Assembly: GCA_040307135.1 (NCBI GenBank)
Contig: JAWRKD010000092.1
Location: 1 to 30,593 of the forward strand
DNA: 30,593 bases
Origin: Aminidesulfovibrio sp040307135
GTDB lineage: Bacteria; Desulfobacterota; Desulfovibrionia; Desulfovibrionales; Desulfovibrionaceae
Reading direction: 5' to 3'
Position 1 is the first letter of the stretch. Each line of letters opens with the position of its first letter. The notes under the pieces are model-generated. The model saw only the letters and a program-made list of their open reading frames with translations. It made no database searches and was not told where the DNA came from. Shown here piece by piece: positions 1-8,018 of the stretch. Position numbers and translations under genes: made by a program.

Positions 1-626
1 TTGCGGCAGGCCTTGATCCAGGAGCCGGGCTCGGCGGCGATGGCCGAGGCCAAGGCCGCGCAGGCCGGGATGGCGAACCCGGCGTAGCCCAGGAAGAGCA
101 ACGGCGGGTGGAAGATCATGCCCGGGTTCTGAAGCAGCGGATTGAGCCCCTGCCCGTCCGCCGGGACCGGAACGACCTCGATGAAGGGGTTGCTCCAGCA
201 GGTGAGCAGAAGGAGGAAAAAGGCCTGCACAGGGAGAAAGAAAAGCCAGAACCAGACCCGGGTGCGGCCGGACAGGGAGCGATACCCCGGGGAGAAGGCG
301 AAGATCGCGCCCATGAGCATCATGGTCAGGGCCCAGAAGAGCAGCGAACCCTCGCGCCCGGCCCAGAAGGCCGAGAAGGTGTAGAACAGCGGCAGCACGC
401 GATCCACGTGCTCGTAGATGTAGAGGAACGAAAAGTCCTTTGCGGCCAGGGCCGAGGTAAACACGGCCGAGGAGAACGTCACCAGGAACGTGGGCACGAG
501 GAAGCCCCGCTCCAGGACGACCAGACCGTTTTCCTGGTCTCTCCAGGCGGCCAGGGCCGCGAAACCGGCCAGGAACAGACAAGCCATGAGGGCGAACAGC
601 AGGCCGAGATAGGCGGTCAAATGCAT
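1..626 (-). CDS. ccmF: CcmF, heme lyase subunit of cytochrome c maturation (partial, N-terminal part)
   Basis: The reverse strand is open from an ATG at 626 to the window edge and gives about 208 residues, so the C-terminal two thirds lies outside the window. The protein is highly hydrophobic with several membrane segments. Family landmarks of CcmF/CycK are visible: DFSFLYIYEH, then SAFWAGREGSLLFW, and the signature DGQGLNPLLQNPGMIFHPP followed by LFLGYAGFAIP. CcmF is a multi-pass inner-membrane protein that transfers heme from holo-CcmE to apocytochrome c; the tryptophan-rich WWD region would lie further on. The start is supported by GAAGGAA just upstream of the ATG; another ATG at 640 is out of frame and closes at once. 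It is the third gene of a minus-strand run after the CNNM gene and ccmE, with a 70-bp gap after ccmE. Identification is firm. Confidence 0.93.
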   Translation of the reverse strand, partial: MHLTAYLGLLFALMACLFLAGFAALAAWRDQENGLVVLERGFLVPTFLVTFSSAVFTSALAAKDFSFLYIYEHVDRVLPLFYTFSAFWAGREGSLLFWALTMMLMGAIFAFSPGYRSLSGRTRVWFWLFFLPVQAFFLLLLTCWSNPFIEVVPVPADGQGLNPLLQNPGMIFHPPLLFLGYAGFAIPACAALASAIAAEPGSWIKACR

Positions 627-696
627 GCGGATTCCTTCATCGCGGCCGCCCGAAGCGGAACGCGAACGCGCAGGGGTGACGGAAACGGCCCCGGGT

Positions 697-1122
697 CTAG
701 CCCTGGGCCTCCTCGTTCATCTTCTTGTACTTGGAAGGACACTTGGTGATCAGGGTGTTGGCCGTGAAGACGCCGCTCGCCTTGTCGAAACGGCCCTCGA
801 CGATGACTTCCACCCCGGGCTTGAAGGTGTCGGGCACCGCGCCGCGATAACTCACCCGGATGGACTTGCTGTGGTCGAGCTTGTCCAGGAGATTGAAGCT
901 CACGCCCAAGGACTGGGCGTCGGCCTCCAGGTCCGCCGCGTCCACGGCGCCGAAGAGCCGAGCTTGTTCGCGCTTGGCGGGTTCCAGGGCCAGGGCCTCG
1001 GAGACGTTGAGGAAATACACGCTGTCCTCGGAGAGCCCCGAGAGCACCAGCCAGCCCAGCCCTCCGAGGAAGAGCAGCAGGGCCACCAGATACACGATCT
1101 TGTTGCTTTTCGTCCGCGTCAT
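697..1122 (-). CDS. ccmE: CcmE, periplasmic heme chaperone, Cys (CxxxY) variant
   Basis: 141 residues, normal for CcmE. Residues 9-29 form a single N-terminal membrane anchor, followed by the OB-fold domain with VEGRFD (108-113) and the terminal FTANTLITKCPSKY. CcmE binds heme covalently in the periplasm and hands it to CcmF. In the classical protein the heme-binding residue is the His of an HxxxY motif after the LxxKC/LAKH-like strand. Here the position is Cys128 in CPSKY (Cys128, Tyr132). This is the CxxxY form described for Desulfovibrio Ccm systems that lack the His and also lack CcmG and CcmH. Only 9 bp separate it from the upstream CNNM gene, and ccmF follows, so co-transcription is likely. 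Whether CcmG/H are absent cannot be seen in this window. Confidence 0.93.
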   Translation of the reverse strand: MTRTKSNKIVYLVALLLFLGGLGWLVLSGLSEDSVYFLNVSEALALEPAKREQARLFGAVDAADLEADAQSLGVSFNLLDKLDHSKSIRVSYRGAVPDTFKPGVEVIVEGRFDKASGVFTANTLITKCPSKYKKMNEEAQG

Positions 1123-1131
1123 GTCCGTCCG

Positions 1132-2187
1132 CTACCGTTCACGCGGCCCGGAGGCCGCCGTCCTCGTGATCTGGCTGCGTCGCCGCCGGGCCAGTTCACG
1201 CATGTCCACCACCTGGTCCGTCTCATCCACGATCTCGCTGCCCAGGATCTCCTCCAGCACATCCTCCAGGGTGACCACCCCGGCCAGGCCGCCGTATTCA
1301 TCCAGGACCACGAAGAGATGCGAATGGCTTTCCAGGAACTTCACCAGCAATTTGTCCAAGGTAATGTTTTCCGGCACGAAGTCCACCGGCCGCATGAGAT
1401 CGGCCAAGCGGATGTCGTCCCGGTCGTCGGCCAAGGCCTCGAAGACCTGCCGCCGGAAGATGACCCCCACGATGTCCTCGGTGTCCTCGCCCTCGTAGAC
1501 CGGAATGCGGCTGTGCGGCCAGGAGCCCCGGCAGTCCCGGGCCACGGCCACGGTCATGGCCGCGGGCAGGGAGAAGACCACGGTGCGCGGGGTCATGATC
1601 TGGTCCACGGTCTTGCTGTCCAGGGAGAGGATGTTGCGGATGGCCATTTCCTCGTAAGCCTTGAGCACTCCCGCCCGGCGGGTCAGGCTGACCAGGGCGC
1701 GGATGTCCTCCTCGGTGGCTTCGGGGCCCTTCTTGCCGCGCCGCACCAAACGGCCGAACATGCCCACCACCCAGACCAGCGGCGTAAGCCCCAGGACGAG
1801 CAGTTGCAGGGGCCGGGCCAACAGGGGCATGAGCGTGCGGTTGTAGGCCACCCCGGCGGTCTTGGGCACGATCTCGCCGACAATGAGAATGAGCGCGGTG
1901 AAGGCCGCCACGAACCAGACCAGACTCTCCGGGCCGTAGACCCGGACCCAGGCCGCGCCCGCGATGGAGGCCCCGGCCGTGTTGGCCACGGTGTTCAGGG
2001 TCAGTACGGCGGCGATGGGCTTCTCCACGTCGCTTCGCAGGGCGTGCAGGACGTCCCCCGAGCGTTTGCCCTGCTTCCTGAGTTGTTCGATCCGGCTCCA
2101 GGAAAAGGAATAGAAGGCGGCCTCGCTCACCGAACAGAAGGCCGAGGCCACGCAGGAGAGCGCGACGGCGAGGATGAGTTCAAACAT
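1132..2187 (-). CDS. CNNM/CBS-domain membrane protein (HlyC/CorC-type, lacking the C-terminal domain)
   Basis: 351 residues. An N-terminal CNNM (DUF21) membrane domain (about 1-145) contains the conserved GEIVPKT (104-110) and NTVANTAGA. It is followed by a CBS pair (about 195-318) with MTPR (198-201), RIPVYEG and the second repeat FVVLDEYGGLAGVVTLEDVLEEILG. CNNM/CorC-type proteins are implicated in Mg2+ or Co2+ transport, with the CBS pair binding adenine nucleotides. The usual C-terminal CorC_HlyC domain is missing: after the second CBS there are only about 30 charged residues. The start at MFELIL was chosen because the hydrophobic helix begins there; the longer reading frame upstream has a poor N-terminus. 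A promoter-like TTGCGC-N17-TATATG lies about 50 bp upstream. It is first in a run with ccmE and ccmF, but a functional link to cytochrome maturation is not established. Confidence 0.88.
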   Translation of the reverse strand: MFELILAVALSCVASAFCSVSEAAFYSFSWSRIEQLRKQGKRSGDVLHALRSDVEKPIAAVLTLNTVANTAGASIAGAAWVRVYGPESLVWFVAAFTALILIVGEIVPKTAGVAYNRTLMPLLARPLQLLVLGLTPLVWVVGMFGRLVRRGKKGPEATEEDIRALVSLTRRAGVLKAYEEMAIRNILSLDSKTVDQIMTPRTVVFSLPAAMTVAVARDCRGSWPHSRIPVYEGEDTEDIVGVIFRRQVFEALADDRDDIRLADLMRPVDFVPENITLDKLLVKFLESHSHLFVVLDEYGGLAGVVTLEDVLEEILGSEIVDETDQVVDMRELARRRRSQITRTAASGPRER

Positions 2188-2236
2188 ATGGTTTCGTTGA
2201 CCGTCTCCAGGGGGGCAGAGGTCGCCCCGATACGGC

Positions 2237-2265
2237 CATATACCAGAAGCCGCGCGCCCGCGCAA
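2237..2265 (-). promoter_or_regulatory. Putative sigma-70 promoter of the CNNM-ccmE-ccmF run
   Basis: On the minus strand TTGCGC (2265-2260) and TATATG (2242-2237) are separated by exactly 17 bp. Transcription would start near 2231, leaving a leader of about 44 nt before the ATG at 2187. Read by eye; the -10 matches consensus well and the -35 only at TTG. Confidence 0.4.
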
Positions 2266-2309
2266 CTCGCCGGTCTTGACTTGGCCGCCGTTTCGGAGAC
2301 ATTAGCCGG

Positions 2310-3329
2310 ATGCGTCCCTCCCAGCCCGAACGGTGGACCGTGTTCCGCCTGAGCGCCCTCGGCGACCTGGTTCTGACCACCGGCCCCTTGGCCTGGTGGA
2401 ATGCCCGGCGGGGCCTGCGCTTCACCGTCGTGACCCGCGACCGGCTGGCCCCGGTCCTGGCCGGGCACCCGGCCGTGGACGAGGTCATCGGCCTGGACGA
2501 GACGCGGCTCTCCAGCGAGCCCTGGCCCGCTGTGGCCCGGGAATTGGCCGCCCGCTGCCGGGGCACGGGCCTCCTGGATCTGCACGGCACCCTGCGCTCC
2601 CGCGTGCTCGGCGCGTTCTGGAACGGCCCGGTGCGCCGCTACCCGAAATTCAACCTCTCCCGCCGCCTGTTCCAACGCACCCGGCTGGATCTCCTGCGCC
2701 GCCGCCTGGAGGCCCTGAACGTGCCGCAGCGCTACTCGCTGGCCCTGGAGAGCACCGCGCCGCTTCCCGGCGAACTGCTCCCGCTCATCCGACTCACCAC
2801 CGAGGAGCGCGAGACGGGCCGGGAACTGGCCGTCCGGGCCGGAGCCGCGCCGGGTTTCCTGGCCCTGCATCCCTACGCCACGCACCCGGACAAGGCCTGG
2901 CCGCGTGAGCACTGGGCCACCCTCGCCTCCCGGCTGGACGAGGCGGGCATCCCCTGGATCGTGGTGGGCCGGGACGCGGCCCCGCTCCTGCCGGATGATC
3001 CCCGCGACCTGACCAACGCCACGGACCTGCGCGCTCTCTGCGCCCTGTTGGCCCAGGCCGGAGCCCTGGTCACCAACGACTCCGGGCCCATGCACCTGGC
3101 CTCGGCCGTGGGCACGCCCGTGGTGGGCCTGTTCGGCCCCACGGCCCGGGCCTGGGGCTTCTACCCGGCCGGTCCCCGGGATCGGATTCTGGAACGCGAC
3201 CTGCCCTGCCGCCCCTGCTCCCTGCACGGCGGCACCCCCTGCGCCGAGGGGCGCGTCTGCCTGACCGCCATTGATCCGCGCGAGGTCCTGGAGGCCGCCC
3301 AGGGCGTCCTGGACGGGAAAAAGGGCTGA
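2310..3329 (+). CDS. Glycosyltransferase family 9 (heptosyltransferase-like)
   Basis: 339 residues with the two-Rossmann layout of GT9 enzymes, which add heptose or related sugars to the LPS inner core from ADP-heptose at the cytoplasmic face of the inner membrane. Seen: the N-terminal FRLSALGDLVLTTGP (12-26), a central LDLHGTLRSR, FLALHPYATHPDKAWP for the start of the second domain, and the donor-site motif NDSGPMHLASAVGTPVVGLFG beginning at Asn256, followed by a Cys-containing C-terminal segment (CRPCSLHG). The exact LPS position (WaaC, WaaF or WaaQ type) cannot be told. No convincing Shine-Dalgarno precedes the ATG, and a TTGACT element lies 28 bp upstream, so the message may have almost no leader. 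It is divergent from the CNNM gene and convergent with nadD (21 bp between stops). Confidence 0.9.
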   Translation: MRPSQPERWTVFRLSALGDLVLTTGPLAWWNARRGLRFTVVTRDRLAPVLAGHPAVDEVIGLDETRLSSEPWPAVARELAARCRGTGLLDLHGTLRSRVLGAFWNGPVRRYPKFNLSRRLFQRTRLDLLRRRLEALNVPQRYSLALESTAPLPGELLPLIRLTTEERETGRELAVRAGAAPGFLALHPYATHPDKAWPREHWATLASRLDEAGIPWIVVGRDAAPLLPDDPRDLTNATDLRALCALLAQAGALVTNDSGPMHLASAVGTPVVGLFGPTARAWGFYPAGPRDRILERDLPCRPCSLHGGTPCAEGRVCLTAIDPREVLEAAQGVLDGKKG

Positions 3330-3350
3330 TGTCTCAGAAATCCGAAGGAA

Positions 3351-4016
3351 TTACAGCGGGCGGCGAGGCCCCCAGGCGGCCTCGTACTCCGCCCCGCCCC
3401 GCTCCAGGGCCTCTTCCACGGCCGGAGGCACGAGCAGGGCCAGGCTGCGGCGTTCACGCCAACGGACACGCAGGTCCGCAGCCTTGATGTCCAGGCGGGG
3501 CATCTCCAGACAGGACAGGGTCTTGCCCGATGGAAAGCGCCAGAGGGCCGGGGCCTCGCGACGGACTCCGGGCCAGTGAGCCGTGAGCATCCGCTCCACT
3601 CCCTCAAGGTCCATGTCCCATCGATGCAGGGCCGCGAAATGGGCCAAACCGAAAAGGTCCGGCCCGCGTTTCCAGTCCGGGAGGTCGAGCAGCGTGCCCG
3701 AACCCAGAATGAAGAAAAGTTCCGCCCACGGTTCGCGCCGGGCGTATTCCTCCAGGGTGCGCCACGTGTAGGACGGCGGCGGCAGTTCGCCCTCCACGCC
3801 GCTGGCGGCCAGCCCCGGGATGCCATGCACGGCCAGTTCCGCAAGCCGCAGCCGCAGGCCGAAGGGCAGCAGGCCCGGCCCGGGCTTGTGCGGCGGCGCG
3901 GCGGCCGGAACCAGGTCCACCCGGGCCAGCCCCAGGGCCTCCCGGGCCTCCACGGCCATGCGCACATGGCCCGTGTGCACGGGGTTGAAGCTGCCGCCCA
4001 GGATGCCGAGCCGCAT
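3351..4016 (-). CDS. nadD: Nicotinate-nucleotide adenylyltransferase
   Basis: 221 residues, standard size. NadD transfers AMP from ATP to nicotinate mononucleotide, giving deamido-NAD+ in NAD biosynthesis. The nucleotidyltransferase signature GGSFNPVHTGH (7-17) with its HxGH-type motif is at the N-terminus, followed by VDLVPAAAPPHK, a conserved NadD stretch contacting substrate. YTWRTLEEYARRE and the FILGSGTLLDLPDWKR region also match the family. The second ATP motif SSTxIR is altered: I see DIKAADLRVRW, where family members usually have ISST-x-IR, so part of the triphosphate-contact motif looks degenerate. The start codon lies 8 bp after the proA stop, so proA-nadD form one transcript, a pairing also common in other bacteria. 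Confidence 0.9.
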   Translation of the reverse strand: MRLGILGGSFNPVHTGHVRMAVEAREALGLARVDLVPAAAPPHKPGPGLLPFGLRLRLAELAVHGIPGLAASGVEGELPPPSYTWRTLEEYARREPWAELFFILGSGTLLDLPDWKRGPDLFGLAHFAALHRWDMDLEGVERMLTAHWPGVRREAPALWRFPSGKTLSCLEMPRLDIKAADLRVRWRERRSLALLVPPAVEEALERGGAEYEAAWGPRRPL

Positions 4017-4024
4017 GTCCGGCG

Positions 4025-5284
4025 CTACTCCCGCACCTGGCCCTCGCCCAGGGCCACGAACTTCGTGCTGGTCAGCTCCTTGAGGCCCATGGGGCCGTAG
4101 GCGTGGAGCTTGGACGTGGAGATGCCGATCTCCGCCCCCAGGCCGAGCTGGTTGCCGTCGTTGAAGCGCGTGGAGGCGTTGACCAGGACCAGGGAGGCGT
4201 CCACCTCGCGCACGAAGCGCATGGCCTTGGCGTGGTCGTTGGTCAGAATGGCCTCGGTGTGGTTCGAGCCGAAGCGGGCGATGTGCTCCAGGGCCTCGTT
4301 CATGGAGGCCACGATCCTCACCGCCAGGACGAGGTCCAGATACTCCCGGCCCCAGTCGTCCTCGGCGGCGGGCTCGGCCGAAGGCCCGAGCAGCGGCAGG
4401 GAGGCCGGGCAGGCCTTGAAGCGCACCCCGGCCGGGGCGAGACGCCCGGCCACGCGGGGCAGCAGCTCGTTGGCCACGGCCTGATGCACGAGCAGACACT
4501 CCAGGGCGTTGCAGGCGCTGGGATACTGGGTTTTGGAGTTGAGCACGATCTCGACGGCCCGGTCCAGGTCCGCGTCGCGGTCCACGTAGATGTGGCAGAC
4601 GCCCTTGAAGTGCTTGAGCACGGGCATGGTGGCCTGCTCGGCCACGGCCCGGATGAGGCTCTCGCCGCCACGCGGGATGACCACGTCGATGTATTCGTTC
4701 AACTTGAGCAGCTCGGTGACGGCCTGCCGGTCCTTGGTCTCGGGAACCTGGACCGCCTCCACGGGCAGCCCCGCACCCGCCAGGGCTTCCTGAATGATGG
4801 CGCAGAGCGCGGCGTTGGAGTGGAAGGCCTCGGAACCGCCGCGCAGGATGCAGGCGTTGCCGGACATGAGGCAGAGCACGGCCGCGTCCACGGTGGCGTT
4901 GGGCCGGGCCTCGTAGATCATGGCCACCACGCCCAGGGGAATGCGCATGCGGCCCACGAGCATCCCGTTGGGCCGTTTCCACATGGACTCGATCTCGCCC
5001 ACCGGGTCGGAGAGGGCGGCCACCTCGCGGCAGCCTTGGATCATGGAATTCAGGACCTTGGGCGTGAGCGTCAGGCGCTGGAGCTTGGCCTGTTCCAGGC
5101 CCGCGGCCTTGGCCGCTTCCAGGTCGCGGGCGTTGGCCGCCAGGAGGTCGGCCTCGCGGGCGGCCAGGAGGGCGGCCACGTCCTCCACCGCCTTGCGCCG
5201 GGACTTGCCCGGTGAGGCCGCCAGAACACGCGCGGCGGCCCTGGCTTTTCTCGCCATGTCCAACACGGCGTCGCGGATTTCCAT
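4025..5284 (-). CDS. proA: Glutamate-5-semialdehyde dehydrogenase (gamma-glutamyl phosphate reductase)
   Basis: 419 residues, typical of ProA, the NADPH-dependent second enzyme of proline biosynthesis in the cytoplasm. The aldehyde-dehydrogenase-like fold is shown by IPLGVVAMIYEARPNATVD (about 115-133), SGNACILRGGSEAF (141-154), VIPRGGESLIR (202-212) and the catalytic YPSACNALECLLVH, with Cys258 as nucleophile. The C-terminal HAYGPMGLKELTSTKFV is also characteristic. The ATG at 5284 was preferred over upstream in-frame codons because GGAGGG stands 4 nt before it and the protein then begins exactly where ProA proteins do. It is followed by nadD after 8 bp. The proB kinase is not in the window. 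Confidence 0.95.
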   Translation of the reverse strand: MEIRDAVLDMARKARAAARVLAASPGKSRRKAVEDVAALLAAREADLLAANARDLEAAKAAGLEQAKLQRLTLTPKVLNSMIQGCREVAALSDPVGEIESMWKRPNGMLVGRMRIPLGVVAMIYEARPNATVDAAVLCLMSGNACILRGGSEAFHSNAALCAIIQEALAGAGLPVEAVQVPETKDRQAVTELLKLNEYIDVVIPRGGESLIRAVAEQATMPVLKHFKGVCHIYVDRDADLDRAVEIVLNSKTQYPSACNALECLLVHQAVANELLPRVAGRLAPAGVRFKACPASLPLLGPSAEPAAEDDWGREYLDLVLAVRIVASMNEALEHIARFGSNHTEAILTNDHAKAMRFVREVDASLVLVNASTRFNDGNQLGLGAEIGISTSKLHAYGPMGLKELTSTKFVALGEGQVRE

Positions 5285-5491
5285 GATTCCCTCCCGGGAA
5301 AAAAAGTGATAAAGAACCGCCCGGACTCGGAAGGCCCTTTCCGAAAAAGCACGCGGCGACGAAAAAGTCAACGCGGGCAGGAATCCGGCGCGACGGGCGT
5401 CGCACGCCATTTCTTTTTTGACCTTTTTTACATTTTTGCGTAAAGGTACTCGGTCCTAGCGCGAGAACCAATCCGGAGGCCATTGTTCCCC
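5285..5491. other. Divergent intergenic region between proA and the TPR gene
   Basis: The 207 bp are noticeably more AT-rich than the surroundings, with T-runs at 5414-5419 and 5424-5429. On the plus side TTGACC (5418-5423), 17 bp and TAAAGG (5441-5446) could be the promoter of the 5492 gene, and GGAGG (5475-5479) its ribosome site. On the minus side a TTGACT exists but I find no matching -10. No riboswitch or conserved structure was recognised. Confidence 0.4.
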
Positions 5492-6151
5492 ATGGATCAG
5501 AACACGACCAAGCCCGGCGTCACCCTGGAGAAATTCCAGGACGTCATCAACCGGGACACCCCGCCCCTGCTCCAGAAGATCGTCGCCAACCTGAAACCGA
5601 TCCTCCTCGGCGCGGCAATCCTCGTGGCCCTGGCCGCCACGGTGGCCGGCTTCCGCATGCTCCAGGCCCGCAATCTGGCCGGAGCCCAGGAGGCCCTCGG
5701 CTCCATCCTGGCCAGCACCAGCGGCAAGGACAAGATCGCGGCCCTGGAGAAGTTCCTGCCCGAGGCCCCCGGCGGCCTGCGCACGGCCGTGCTCTTTGAG
5801 CTGGCCGGGGCCAGCATGGCTGTGGAGGACTACGCCAAGGCCGTGGACTACTGGCGGCAGCTGGCCGCCGCGAGCAAGGACGACGCCAAACTGGTGGCCT
5901 CCCTGGGCCACGCCCGTGCCCTGGTCCTGGCCGGCAAGGCCGCCGAGGCAGTGGCCGAGCTCACCGCCCTCAAAGCCGGCGCGCCCGAGTCCTTCAAGGC
6001 CACCGTGAACCGCCAGCTGGGCCTGGCCGCCGAGGCCGCGGGCGACAAGCAGGCGGCGCTGGCCGCCTACGGCGATCTGCTTCAGTCCGGCGAGGCCGGG
6101 GACAAGCCCTACATCGAGTCGAAAATAGCCCAGCTCAAGGCCGCCAACTAG
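5492..6151 (+). CDS. Membrane-anchored tetratricopeptide-repeat protein (YfgM-like)
   Basis: 219 residues. A short cytoplasmic N-terminus (1-35) is followed by one membrane helix (about 36-56, ILLGAAILVALAATVAGF) and a soluble Ala-rich helical domain with TPR-like pairs: about 93-115 (LFELAGASMAVEDYAKAVDYWRQL), 125-150 and 170-200 (LGLAAEAAGDKQAALAAYGDLL). This architecture matches YfgM/anchored TPR proteins that assist periplasmic folding near the Sec translocon, but TPR proteins are poorly specific and the role is an inference. The ATG at 5492 lies 12 nt from GGAGG, a long spacing; an in-frame TTG at 5483 is too close (3 nt), so ATG is preferred. iorA starts 25 bp downstream, so the two may be co-transcribed. 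Confidence 0.75.
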   Translation: MDQNTTKPGVTLEKFQDVINRDTPPLLQKIVANLKPILLGAAILVALAATVAGFRMLQARNLAGAQEALGSILASTSGKDKIAALEKFLPEAPGGLRTAVLFELAGASMAVEDYAKAVDYWRQLAAASKDDAKLVASLGHARALVLAGKAAEAVAELTALKAGAPESFKATVNRQLGLAAEAAGDKQAALAAYGDLLQSGEAGDKPYIESKIAQLKAAN

Positions 6152-6176
6152 GCGGTAAAGAAACAGGACACGCACC

Positions 6177-8018
6177 ATGCCCCATCCGCTGCTGGCCCGC
6201 GAAGGCGGCGACACCCGCCTTTTCCTGGGCAACGAGGCCATTGTCCGCGGCGCCCTGGAAGCAGGCATCCAGGTCGTCACCTGCTACCCCGGGACCCCGT
6301 CCTCCGAAGTGCCGGACACCTTTTTCCGGCTCTCGCCCGAAGGGGACTACTCCTTTGAATACTCGGTGAACGAGAAGGTGGCCCTGGAAGTGGCCGGGGG
6401 CGCCGCCCTGGCCGGGGCCATGACGCTGTGCACCATGAAGCATGTGGGCGTGAACGTGGCAGCGGATCCGCTCATGACGCTCGCCTACATCGGCGCGCCG
6501 GGCGGACTCGTGCTCCTCTCGGCCGACGACCCGGGCTGCCACTCCAGCCAGAACGAGCAGGACAACCGCTACTACGCCCGCCTGGGCGGCCTGGGCTGCC
6601 TGGAGCCCGCCACGGCCCAGGAGGCCAAGGACATGGCCCGCGACGCCCTGCGCCTCTCGCGCAGGCTCGCCGCGCCCATGCTCCTGCGCACCACTACCCG
6701 GGTCAACCACCTGCGCGGCCCGGTGCTCACCGGCCCCCTGCCGGAAAAGGCCAAGCCCGCGGGCTTCCAGAAAAACCCCTCGCGCTTCGTGCCCATCCCG
6801 GCCTTTGCCCGGCCCATGCACCTGCGCCTGCTGGAGACCCTGGAGAAGTTCCGGGCCGAGGCCGAGACCAGCCCCTACAACCGCATCTCGGGCAAGGGCG
6901 CCGTAGGCGTCGCCGCCTCGGGCATCTCCCGGGCCTACCTGGCCGACGCCCTGGACGCCCTGGGCCTCAAGGGCAAGGTCAGGGTCCTGGATCTGGGCTT
7001 CAGCCATCCCCTGCCGGAAAAACTCTGCCTCAAGTTCATGAAGGGCCTGGAAAAGCTCCTGGTCATCGAGGAACTGGAGCCCATCCTGGAGAACGACCTG
7101 CGCACCCTGGCCCAGAAAAAAGGCCTCTCCCTCGCCATCCGGGGCAAGGACCTGCTGCCGCGCAACGGCGAATTCTCCGTGGGCCTGGTGGAGGACGCCC
7201 TGCGCGCCTTCCTCAAGCTGCGCAAAAAGGCGCGGCCCGCCTGCGCCGGAGTGGAAAACCTGCCCCAGCGGCCGCCGAACCTCTGCGCGGGCTGCCCGCA
7301 CCGCGCCACCTACTTCGCGGTGAAGAAGGTCTTCGGCAACGACGCCGTCTATTCCTCGGACATCGGCTGCTACACCCTGGGCATCCTGCCGCCCTTGTCC
7401 GCCGCCGACTTCCTGGTCTGCATGGGCTCCTCGGTCTCGGCCGGCTCCGGCGTGTCCCGGGCCTCGGGCCAGACCGTGGTGGGCTTCATCGGCGACTCCA
7501 CCTTCTTCCACTCCGGGCTCACCGGGCTGGTCAACGCGGTCTTCAACAAGCACGACCTGCTCCTGGTGGTCCTGGACAACCACACCACGGCCATGACCGG
7601 CCACCAGCCCCACCCGGGCGTGGAGAAGACCCTGCACGGCGACAACACCGTGCGCCTGGACGTGGCCGCGGTCTGCAAGGGCCTGGGCGTGCCCGTGGTG
7701 GAGCAGGTCAACCCCCTGCACCACAAGAAGACCATGGAAATCCTGGAAAAAATGAAGGCCCAGAGCGGGGTGCGCGTGCTCATCGCCCGCGAGCCCTGCC
7801 CCCTGCACGCCCGTCGCATCTACGGGGCCAAGCCCACGCGCGTGGCCTACGTGGCCGACACCTGTGACCAGTGCGGCGAGTGCCTGGACACCCTGGCCTG
7901 CCCGGCCTTCCACAAGATGTCCGGCAAGGTGGAGATCAACCCCCTGCTCTGCGCCGGGTGCATGCTCTGTCTCCAGGTCTGTTCGCACATCAAGGCCCGC
8001 AAGCTGGAGGCCAAATGA
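6177..8018 (+). CDS. iorA: Indolepyruvate:ferredoxin oxidoreductase, alpha subunit
   Basis: 613 residues. IorAB oxidises aryl-2-oxoacids (from Phe, Tyr and Trp by transamination) to aryl-acetyl-CoA, reducing ferredoxin; the reverse reaction may serve aromatic amino acid synthesis in anaerobes. Domains: an N-terminal pyrimidine-binding domain with GNEAIVRGALEAG and TCYPGTPSSE (35-44), a central domain, then the TPP domain with CAGCPHRATYF, DIGCYTLGILPP and GDSTFFHSGLTGLVNAVFNK, ending in DNHTTAMTGHQPHPG. The C-terminus holds two ferredoxin-type clusters: C563, C566, C569, C575 and C592, C595, C598, C602. The ATG has AGGA 8 nt upstream. The stop overlaps the iorB start (ATGA), indicating translational coupling. 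Confidence 0.96.
   Translation: MPHPLLAREGGDTRLFLGNEAIVRGALEAGIQVVTCYPGTPSSEVPDTFFRLSPEGDYSFEYSVNEKVALEVAGGAALAGAMTLCTMKHVGVNVAADPLMTLAYIGAPGGLVLLSADDPGCHSSQNEQDNRYYARLGGLGCLEPATAQEAKDMARDALRLSRRLAAPMLLRTTTRVNHLRGPVLTGPLPEKAKPAGFQKNPSRFVPIPAFARPMHLRLLETLEKFRAEAETSPYNRISGKGAVGVAASGISRAYLADALDALGLKGKVRVLDLGFSHPLPEKLCLKFMKGLEKLLVIEELEPILENDLRTLAQKKGLSLAIRGKDLLPRNGEFSVGLVEDALRAFLKLRKKARPACAGVENLPQRPPNLCAGCPHRATYFAVKKVFGNDAVYSSDIGCYTLGILPPLSAADFLVCMGSSVSAGSGVSRASGQTVVGFIGDSTFFHSGLTGLVNAVFNKHDLLLVVLDNHTTAMTGHQPHPGVEKTLHGDNTVRLDVAAVCKGLGVPVVEQVNPLHHKKTMEILEKMKAQSGVRVLIAREPCPLHARRIYGAKPTRVAYVADTCDQCGECLDTLACPAFHKMSGKVEINPLLCAGCMLCLQVCSHIKARKLEAK

Noticed and set aside
625..2352. Long plus-strand reading frame of 575 codons opposite the CNNM and ccm genes
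   Set aside because: It is rich in Gly, Arg, His and Gln with no family motifs, and lies antisense to well-supported genes; such shadows are expected in GC-rich DNA.
6135..7988. Long minus-strand open frame opposite iorA
   Set aside because: The plus strand encodes an unmistakable IorA with cofactor motifs; the antisense frame is compositionally a shadow.
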